Source: an uncultured Eubacteriales bacterium
GTDB lineage: Bacteria; Bacillota; Clostridia; Peptostreptococcales; Anaerovoracaceae
NCBI GenBank assembly: GCA_902766915.1
Contig: CACXFN010000098.1
Location: 1 to 12,484, forward strand
Direction: 5' to 3'
DNA: 12,484 bases
Below the pieces are notes generated by a model. That model did not search any database. It was not told the origin of the DNA and worked only from the letters and a program-made list of their open reading frames with translations. Numbering within the stretch: position 1 is the first letter of the stretch; every line of letters begins with the position of its first letter. Positions 7,666 to 12,484 of the stretch are shown piece after piece. The translations under genes and the position numbers were made by a program.

Positions 7666-8523
7666 TTATGTCAAAAGATTATACGCTTCCCAATATTTAT
7701 CGATTGTCTTTTGAATGACTTCTTCCGGAAGATTATAGTCACTGTCCGGATTTGCCTTTAGCCAATCCCTAACGAATTGCTTGTCAAAACTCGGCTGGGA
7801 TTTGCCGGGTTCATATCCTTCCAATGGCCAGAATCGACTGCTATCAGGAGTAAGCATTTCATCACCAATAACCACATCACCCTTTTCATCAATACCGAAT
7901 TCAAACTTCGTATCGGCAATGATTATACCTCTTTCAAGTGCATGTTCCGCACATTTTTTATATAGCGAAATAGTATAGTCCCTAATCTTTGTTGCATATT
8001 CTTCGCCATGGCCCGGGAATTCTTTTTCGATTACTTCTATGCTTTTTTCAAAAGAAATATTTTCGTCATGATCACCTATCTCCGCCTTGGTGCTGGGAGT
8101 ATAAATAGGTTCGGGCAACTTATCCGATTCCACCAACCCCTCCGGCAATTTGATTCCACAAACTTCTCCTGTTTTCTGATAACTGGTCCACCCACTTCCG
8201 GTAATATACCCTCTTACAATACATTCTACCGGTAGCATGGTGAGTTTTTTACACATCATGCTTCGTCCTTCGAAACTCTTATTCCGAAAGAACTCAGGCA
8301 TATCATTTACATCTGTTGATACCACATGATTGGGAACTATGTCGGATGTGAAATCGAACCAAAACTTGGACATTTTAGTTAAGACTTCACCCTTGCCGGG
8401 AACAAGGTTTTTAAGTATCACATCAAAGGCTGAAATGCGATCTGTAGCAACCATTATTAGACTATCTCCGGCATCATAGATTTCACGAACTTTACCCTCT
8501 TTAACTGGTGCATATTCTGTCAT
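7666..8523 (-). CDS. purC: Phosphoribosylaminoimidazole-succinocarboxamide synthase (SAICAR synthetase)
   Basis: PurC ligates aspartate to CAIR with ATP to give SAICAR in de novo purine synthesis, in the cytoplasm. Recognisable motifs in the 285-residue form are the nucleotide-binding KEGKVREIYD (8-17), DRISAFDVI (28-36), IVRGYITGSGW (102-112), KAEIGDHDENIS (146-157, substrate binding), DTKFEFG (204-210), DEMLTPDSSRFWP (221-233) and PSFDKQFVRDW (244-254). It belongs to the longer SAICAR synthases, not the 240-residue Bacillus type. Start choice: an ATG at 8541 (six codons longer) has GAAAGG touching the start codon, too close to work well. The ATG at 8523 has AAGGG with eight-base spacing and fits the usual family N-terminus. 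It lies 39 bases after proA and 17 before the flavoprotein, so is probably co-transcribed. No PurR-type operator or purine riboswitch is visible. Confidence 0.95.
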   Translation of the reverse strand: MTEYAPVKEGKVREIYDAGDSLIMVATDRISAFDVILKNLVPGKGEVLTKMSKFWFDFTSDIVPNHVVSTDVNDMPEFFRNKSFEGRSMMCKKLTMLPVECIVRGYITGSGWTSYQKTGEVCGIKLPEGLVESDKLPEPIYTPSTKAEIGDHDENISFEKSIEVIEKEFPGHGEEYATKIRDYTISLYKKCAEHALERGIIIADTKFEFGIDEKGDVVIGDEMLTPDSSRFWPLEGYEPGKSQPSFDKQFVRDWLKANPDSDYNLPEEVIQKTIDKYWEAYNLLT

Positions 8524-8562
8524 CTGATTTACCCTTGCCATCCTTTCATTGACTGTGTAAAC

Positions 8563-9870
8563 TTATTCTCTAATTTGGCCATCTCCATAAATTATATACT
8601 TATAGCTGGTTAGCGCAAGCAATCCCATTGGACCTCTTGCATGAAGTTTCTGCGTACTTATTCCTATCTCTCCCCCAAACCCAAACTCAAATCCGTCTGT
8701 GAACCTGGTAGAGGCATTTACGTAGACTGCTGCAGCATCAATTCTTTCCAAGAACTTCTGAGCATTTTCATAATTCTTAGTTACTATAGTCTCCGAATGC
8801 CCTGTATTATACTTATTGATGTGGTCAATCGCTTCGTCAATATCCTCCACAACCTTGATGGATATCTTAGCATCAAGGTATTCTCTTCCCCAATCTTCCT
8901 CTGTTGCTTCCAAAATCGTTACAACTTTATTTGACTCGGATTCATCTTTATTTGACTCGGATTCATTCGGCGATCTACGTTGATTTGAAATAGCAATTGA
9001 TTGGTCGTCCCCATACATTTCGATATCGCTTTCTGCCAGCATCCCGGTTATCTTAGGTAAGGCCCTCTCTGCGATTCCTTTATGAACCAGGAGGGACTCG
9101 CATGCGTTGCAAACACTCATTCTCTGGGTTTTGGCGTTCTTGATGATTCTAAGCGCCATTTCTATATTCGCACTTTCATCAACGAATACATGACAATTAC
9201 CTACACCTGTTTCTATTACGGGTACGGTGCTGTTTTTTACAACCGTCTGAATAAGTCCCGCTCCGCCCCTTGGAATAAGTACATCGATATAACCATTCAT
9301 CCTCATGAATTCCGTTGCAGTTTCATGGGATGTATCCTCTATTAGCTGAACAGCATCCTCATTAATTCCCAATGAATTAATCGCTCTTCTAAGAATGCTT
9401 ACAATGGCGATATTGCTGTTTATGGCATCACTACCACCCTTCAGTATTACTACATTTCCTGTTTTAAAGCAAAGGCCAAAGGCATCGCTGGTTACGTTTG
9501 GACGAGCCTCATAGATAATACCGATTACTCCCAAGGGAACTCTCTTTTGTCCAATCAGAAGTCCATTTGGCCTCTTGGTCATGGATATTACCTCTCCCAC
9601 AGGATCGGACAAGGTTGCGATTTCCCGAAGTCCATTGGCCATATCCTCTAACCTGCTTTCCGTAAGAAGCAATCTATCCAACATGTGTTCCGGCATATCC
9701 TTCTTGCGTCCCTCTGCCAGATCTCTTTTGTTTTCTCCCAGAATAAATGCAGCACTTTCAATAATGGCATCAGCACAGGCTCTAAGCACCTGATTCTTCG
9801 TATTCGTATCCAAAATCCCAATCTCCCGGGATGCCCTCTTCGCATTTTCACAAATAGTAATTAAACTCAT
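8563..9870 (-). CDS. proA: Glutamate-5-semialdehyde dehydrogenase (gamma-glutamyl phosphate reductase)
   Basis: ProA reduces gamma-glutamyl phosphate with NADPH to glutamate-5-semialdehyde, the second step of proline synthesis. It is an aldehyde-dehydrogenase-superfamily enzyme. The catalytic Cys254 lies in [13 protein letters not shown]. Other marks are [20 protein letters not shown] (111-130), [11 protein letters not shown] (143-153), IPRGGAGLI (199-207), [13 protein letters not shown] (220-232), and the end motif [20 protein letters not shown] (398-417). It has 435 residues against a usual 415 or so; the excess is mostly an in-frame repeat at 302-315 (ESESNK twice) between DDQSIAIS and ATEEDWG. 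The ATG at 9870 is preferred because AGAGG sits five bases before it; an in-frame start at 9921 would overlap proB. The gap to proB is 34 bases, which supports a proBA operon and possible channelling of the labile acyl phosphate. Confidence 0.97.
   Translation of the reverse strand: MSLITICENAKRASREIGILDTNTKNQVLRACADAIIESAAFILGENKRDLAEGRKKDMPEHMLDRLLLTESRLEDMANGLREIATLSDPVGEVISMTKRPNGLLIGQKRVPLGVIGIIYEARPNVTSDAFGLCFKTGNVVILKGGSDAINSNIAIVSILRRAINSLGINEDAVQLIEDTSHETATEFMRMNGYIDVLIPRGGAGLIQTVVKNSTVPVIETGVGNCHVFVDESANIEMALRIIKNAKTQRMSVCNACESLLVHKGIAERALPKITGMLAESDIEMYGDDQSIAISNQRRSPNESESNKDESESNKVVTILEATEEDWGREYLDAKISIKVVEDIDEAIDHINKYNTGHSETIVTKNYENAQKFLERIDAAAVYVNASTRFTDGFEFGFGGEIGISTQKLHARGPMGLLALTSYKYIIYGDGQIRE
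8925..8966 (-). repeat. Exact 21-bp tandem duplication inside proA
   Basis: Two perfect 21-bp copies lie head to tail at 8925-8945 and 8946-8966, with no third copy and no match beyond either end. In protein they give NESESNK followed by DESESNK. Exact identity at the DNA level, including third positions, points to a recent slippage or duplication event that kept the frame. Confidence 0.95.
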
Positions 9871-9875
9871 ACACA

Positions 9876-9880
9876 CCTCT
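9876..9880 (-). promoter_or_regulatory. Ribosome binding site of proA
   Basis: AGAGG on the minus strand with five-base spacing (TGTGT) to the ATG at 9870. It fixes the start and excludes the 17-codon upstream extension that would overlap the end of proB. Confidence 0.8.
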
Positions 9881-9904
9881 TTTTCTAAAACCAATTGTCC
9901 TAAA

Positions 9905-10825
9905 CTATAAATACTCAGCAAGGTTTAGATGGCGATTCTCATTTGCGGTAAACAATGTTCCGATTGGTTCGCCTTCCATAATATGATGAATAATGTGGAA
10001 ATCATCGCCACTTGCTATAATCATATCTATGCCTGAGCCTGTTGCTATACGGGCTGCGGTGAGTTTTGTAGCCATTCCTCCGGTTCCCGCGGTGCTACCT
10101 GTAGAACTCTTACCCATAGAAAGAATTTGATTATCAATGCTTGTTACAGTCTTAATGAACTCGGCTTTCGGATCCTTATGAGGATCAGATGTGTAGAGTC
10201 CATCAATATCTGATAAAAGAATCAACAGATCTGCATCCACCAGGTTTGCTACAACGGCTGAAAGAGTATCATTATCCCCAAAGACAGCCAATGATTCGAT
10301 TTCAGAAGTAGCAACAGTATCATTTTCATTTACAATTGGTATTACACCCAGTTTCAGAAGTTCACCAAAAGTCTTCTTCGCATTACTTGATGCCTCTTCG
10401 CTTAGGAAATTATCCTTTGTAATTAAAACCTGACCACAGCTTTGATTGTATTCGGCAAAAAGCTTCTGGTACATCATCATTAGCCTGGCTTGTCCTACAG
10501 CTGCACAGGCCTGTTTTTCTTCTATTCTATCAGGTCTATGGTCAACACCCAGAGCTGTTCTTCCAACCATTATAGCTCCGGAGGTTACCAATACAACATC
10601 TATACCACTGTTTCTTAAATCCGTTAGTTCTCTTACCAGAATCTCTAGTTTAATCAAATCCAGTTTCCCGCTTTCTTCATGGGTGAGGGACGAGGAACCA
10701 ACCTTTACTACAACTCTCTTCTTATTGCTAAAATTTCTGGTTAACGCTGACGCTTCCTGCGCATTTCTCAATGCCTCTCTTTTTAGTTTTTCCTTAGTGG
10801 CATCCTTTAATTTATTATCCAGCAC
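9905..10825 (-). CDS. proB: Glutamate 5-kinase, without PUA domain
   Basis: ProB phosphorylates glutamate to gamma-glutamyl phosphate, the committed and usually proline-inhibited first step of proline synthesis. The amino-acid-kinase fold is complete: [11 protein letters not shown] (38-48), [15 protein letters not shown] (79-93), [12 protein letters not shown] (162-173), FGDNDTLSA (182-190), [13 protein letters not shown] (203-215) and the ATP-loop [15 protein letters not shown] (247-261). The protein stops after the kinase domain (306 residues), so it lacks the C-terminal PUA domain of E. coli ProB, as in many Firmicutes. An unusual N-terminal extension of about 35 residues, rich in Lys and Glu ([19 protein letters not shown]), precedes the core. 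The start is a GTG at 10825 supported by GGAG seven bases upstream; no ATG is available before the core. Gap to proA is 34 bases. Confidence 0.96.
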   Translation of the reverse strand: MLDNKLKDATKEKLKREALRNAQEASALTRNFSNKKRVVVKVGSSSLTHEESGKLDLIKLEILVRELTDLRNSGIDVVLVTSGAIMVGRTALGVDHRPDRIEEKQACAAVGQARLMMMYQKLFAEYNQSCGQVLITKDNFLSEEASSNAKKTFGELLKLGVIPIVNENDTVATSEIESLAVFGDNDTLSAVVANLVDADLLILLSDIDGLYTSDPHKDPKAEFIKTVTSIDNQILSMGKSSTGSTAGTGGMATKLTAARIATGSGIDMIIASGDDFHIIHHIMEGEPIGTLFTANENRHLNLAEYL

Positions 10826-10895
10826 TGCTTCTCTCCATTCTTTTAATTAATACTTAGTCATTTATTAGAACTATGATTCATTCACCATTCTTTTT

Positions 10896-10993
10896 CGTAA
10901 TTACTGTTTTCGTAGGTAATGTTTTATCGTAGGTACTGTTTTATCGTAGGCAATGTTTGTCGTATGCACCGTTTTATCGTATGTACTGTTAGT
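10896..10993. repeat. Degenerate tandem array, period about 17 bp, six units
   Basis: The plus strand carries six head-to-tail units beginning CGTA at 10896, 10911, 10928, 10945, 10961 and 10978. Unit lengths are 15, 17, 17, 16, 17 and about 16, with consensus CGTAGGTACTGTTTTAT. Units 2 and 3 differ at one base; units 4 to 6 have two to four changes. The period is not a multiple of three, and stops occur in all frames, so it is not coding. It fills most of the 171-base gap between the sppA stop (10997) and the proB start. I see no strong hairpin in it. The rest of the gap (10826-10895) holds a second copy of CCATTCTTTT (10835 and 10885) and no convincing promoter. Confidence 0.85.
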
Positions 10994-10996
10994 TTT

Positions 10997-12253
10997 TTAT
11001 TTCTGAATTGGTGCCAGGCAGAGCAATTCAAAGGTTTCTCCCCTTTCCAGCATATTCAGAAGGCGGGATAAATCGCTATAGTCCTCCGGATCTATATCCT
11101 GACTGTTGAATCCCAAATAACTTCTAATATCCGGCTTTGGTGTATAATGCATGACCTGAATATCGGCATTGCCCAACTCGTATTTATCTTGCATTGCAAT
11201 CACTGTATCTTCCAATGTTCCAATTTCATCAATCAATCCATTATCCAGTGCCTGGCTTGCAGTATAAATGCGACCATCTGCAAGTTCTCTAACCTTGTCC
11301 TCAGGCATATTGCGCCCCGTCGCTACCACCTTAACAAATCTGTTAAATGTATCGTCCACAAGCCCCTGGAAAATTTCTCTCTGCTCATCGGTGATAGGCT
11401 TAATGTTGGATCCCATATCCTTGTTTTTTCCGGAAACAATATTTTCTGCCTTGATACCGTATTTTTCAAACAATCCGGATAAATCATAGAGACCACTTAT
11501 CACCACTCCTATTGATCCCGTCCAGCATTCCTCATTGGCATAAATTTTGTCACCAGCTACAGCCGCATAATATCCCCCGGAAGTAGCTTGGCTGGATAAA
11601 TAAACATAAAGTGGTCTATCCGTTAACTCCTTATATGCCATCAATGTTTTATATAATTCTGCGGATGCATATGCACTTCCTCCCGGTGTATTAATAGATA
11701 ATACCAAACCCTGGTTTTTGGAATCCGTAGCCATGTCATCAATACGGTTTAGCATCCACCTCTGGTTATATCCATCGCCGCTTTCCCCATCAGTGATAGT
11801 GCCATCCAAATAAACAACCCCAATATAATCATCCAGGAAAATGTATTCTTCCGTTTCTTCTAATCCGGTTCCTACCAGCTTATTTAATGCAACCGTACAG
11901 CCTACGGTTAAGAGGACAATAAACAAAAGAATTGCGAAAATGATTAGAATGACCTTTAACCATCCCGGCATGCCTTTCTTTTTCTGTTGAATTGCCGCAC
12001 CATTGTCATATGCATATTGTGCAGGATTCTGATACGGTTGCTGGTGCTGCTGATATTGGTATGACTGCTGCTGGTACTGGGCCTGCTGGTGTTGCTGGTA
12101 CTGCTGTTGCTGGTGTTGCTGGTGTTGCTGCTGATATTGCTGGTACTGGGCCTGCTGATATTGCTGGTACTGCTGCCTTGGCTCCTCATTAATATCTTTA
12201 TTATCCTTATTGCTGTAGTTGTCGTTATTGCTATAATTATTGTCGTTATCCAT
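10997..12253 (-). CDS. sppA: Signal peptide peptidase SppA with Gln-rich N-terminal segment
   Basis: A membrane-bound Ser/Lys-dyad protease of family S49 that degrades cleaved signal peptides; in Bacillus it also affects lantibiotic and lysozyme resistance. Residues 1-24 are Asn/Asp-rich. Residues 27-80 have 33 Gln, 10 Tyr and 4 His in 54 positions. KKK (91-93) precedes one membrane helix (about 98-122), then the catalytic domain: GVVYLDGTI (145-153), INTPGGSAYASAELYKTL (187-204), catalytic Ser225 in QATSGGYY, GSIGVVISG (246-254), catalytic Lys278 in SGKNKDMGS, and DGRIYTASQALDNGLIDEIG (326-345). The Ser-Lys distance of 53 matches the 52 of Bacillus SppA. Charge distribution places the Gln-rich part in the cytoplasm. 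The 418-residue start at 12253 has GGAGG five bases upstream; a start at 12280 would include that site. A consensus promoter lies upstream. Kinase- or protease-active relatives lack such a Gln tail as far as I know. Confidence 0.93.
   Translation of the reverse strand: MDNDNNYSNNDNYSNKDNKDINEEPRQQYQQYQQAQYQQYQQQHQQHQQQQYQQHQQAQYQQQSYQYQQHQQPYQNPAQYAYDNGAAIQQKKKGMPGWLKVILIIFAILLFIVLLTVGCTVALNKLVGTGLEETEEYIFLDDYIGVVYLDGTITDGESGDGYNQRWMLNRIDDMATDSKNQGLVLSINTPGGSAYASAELYKTLMAYKELTDRPLYVYLSSQATSGGYYAAVAGDKIYANEECWTGSIGVVISGLYDLSGLFEKYGIKAENIVSGKNKDMGSNIKPITDEQREIFQGLVDDTFNRFVKVVATGRNMPEDKVRELADGRIYTASQALDNGLIDEIGTLEDTVIAMQDKYELGNADIQVMHYTPKPDIRSYLGFNSQDIDPEDYSDLSRLLNMLERGETFELLCLAPIQK
12014..12175 (-). 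repeat. CAG/CAA-rich repeat tract encoding the Gln-rich part of SppA
   Basis: This tract encodes residues 27-80 and is built of CAG and CAA codons alternating with TAC/TAT and CAC. A block encoding QQAQYQQ occurs twice, 69 bp apart (Ala35 and Ala58), with a nearly identical DNA sequence, which indicates growth by internal duplication. All steps are multiples of three, so length changes keep the frame. Confidence 0.85.
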
Positions 12254-12258
12254 TAATC

Positions 12259-12263
12259 CCTCC
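12259..12263 (-). promoter_or_regulatory. Ribosome binding site of sppA
   Basis: GGAGG on the minus strand, five bases from the ATG at 12253. It is the strongest Shine-Dalgarno in the window and excludes the ATG at 12280. Confidence 0.85.
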
Positions 12264-12308
12264 AAATTATGAATAAGCATACGAAAATATTTAAAATTTC
12301 ATACATAA

Positions 12309-12336
12309 ATTATATATGTCACAAATTCCATGTCAA
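12309..12336 (-). promoter_or_regulatory. Consensus sigma-A promoter of sppA
   Basis: On the minus strand TTGACA (12336-12331) and TATAAT (12314-12309) are both perfect, with 16-bp spacing. Transcription should start near 12302, giving a leader of about 50 bases. It lies just downstream of the tRNA terminator, so sppA has its own promoter, which may also feed proBA. Confidence 0.8.
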
Positions 12337-12366
12337 GGAACATTGGTAAGCAATGAAATCATAGGC

Positions 12367-12402
12367 AAAGAAAAAACCGCCAAACCTTTGAAATTTAGCG
12401 GT
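12367..12402 (-). terminator. Rho-independent terminator of the tRNA-Pro transcript
   Basis: On the minus strand ACCGCTAAA (12402-12394) pairs with TTTGGCGGT (12384-12376), nine pairs including one T-G wobble, around a nine-base loop. A run of six T follows, overlapping the stem end, then CTTT. It lies eight bases after the encoded CCA of the tRNA. Confidence 0.85.
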
Positions 12403-12409
12403 ATTCCAT

Positions 12410-12484
12410 TGGTCGGGATGACAGGATTTGAACCTGCGGCCTTTGCGTCCCGAACGCAACGCTCTACCAAGCTGAGCCACATCC
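12410..12484 (-). tRNA. tRNA-Pro (anticodon CGG), 5' end cut by the window
   Basis: The cloverleaf is clear on the minus strand: acceptor 3' arm CATCCCG (12420-12414) followed by A73 and an encoded CCA (12412-12410); T arm GCAGG-TTCAAAT-CCTGT; anticodon stem TTGCG/CGCAA with loop TTCGGGA (12454-12448), giving anticodon CGG at 12452-12450; D arm GCTC/GAGC. The visible 5' bases GGATG pair with the acceptor arm as positions 3-7, so two bases (expected C, G) are outside the window. It reads the proline codon CCG, which is common in these genes. Confidence 0.95.

Noticed and set aside
10801..10843. A seven-codon ATG frame (MERSSAG) overlapping the proB GTG start, as a possible leader peptide.
   Set aside because: It has no ribosome site of its own; its GGAG is best read as the proB Shine-Dalgarno, and it contains no proline codons expected of an attenuator.
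10896..10993. The 17-bp array considered as a CRISPR array.
   Set aside because: The units abut with no unique spacers, are too short and too diverged, and no cas gene is near.
10826..10995. T-box or other riboswitch leader for proBA.
   Set aside because: No T-box sequence, specifier hairpin or terminator-antiterminator pair is visible in the gap.
2024..11479. TCCGGA, a six-base palindrome, occurs about 18 times, roughly ten times the expectation from base composition.
   Set aside because: Nearly all copies fall in coding frame as Ser-Gly (TCC GGA) or as Pro-Glu/Asp after a T-ending codon (CCG GAN). Codon and dipeptide preference explains them; only the copy at 2175 is outside a gene.
11956..12192. 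Open frames on both strands over the Gln tract, with Ser/Thr-rich or Ala/Gly-rich products.
   Set aside because: These are other-frame readings of the CAG/CAA repeat and have no independent start signals.

Overview
The window looks like ordinary chromosome of a low-GC Firmicute, most likely in Clostridia and close to Lachnospiraceae. I infer this from an AddA-type repair helicase, a co-factor-independent phosphoglycerate mutase, a glutamate kinase without PUA domain, a SAICAR synthase of about 285 residues, GGAG-type ribosome binding sites, and a membrane protein with the NADase-type discoidin domain common in that class. No insertion sequence, integrase, phage gene, CRISPR array or attachment site is visible, and no gene-free stretch exceeds 300 bases.

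Layout. Positions 1-2104 (minus) hold the N-terminal 701 codons of addA, running off the left edge. A 197-base divergent spacer separates it from gpmI (plus, 2302-3969). gpmI converges on a membrane-anchored discoidin-like protein (minus, 3977-4786), which is divergent from an ArsB/NhaD-superfamily permease (plus, 4948-6309). The permease converges on a minus-strand run that reads, in transcription order, sppA (12253-10997), proB (10825-9905), proA (9870-8563), purC (8523-7666) and a BaiN/HI0933-type flavoprotein (7648-6329). At the right edge is tRNA-Pro(CGG) (minus, 12410-12484, first two bases missing) with its own terminator.

Function. proB and proA encode the first two steps of proline synthesis from glutamate. 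purC is a de novo purine enzyme and gpmI is glycolytic. addA and sppA serve DNA repair and membrane proteolysis. The proB-proA-purC-flavoprotein run has gaps of 17-39 bases and is probably one transcript; sppA may read into it, since no terminator is visible between them.

I see no new multi-gene system. The most unusual features are: a Gln/Tyr/His-rich, prion-like cytoplasmic segment on SppA; an array of about six 17-bp degenerate tandem repeats between sppA and proB; repeat-born low-complexity insertions in several conserved enzymes (an exact 21-bp in-frame duplication in proA, a 9-bp one in the flavoprotein, a heptapeptide repeat in AddA, and about 43 extra residues in GpmI); and an addA start whose -10 box lies only six bases from the ATG, which suggests a leaderless mRNA.
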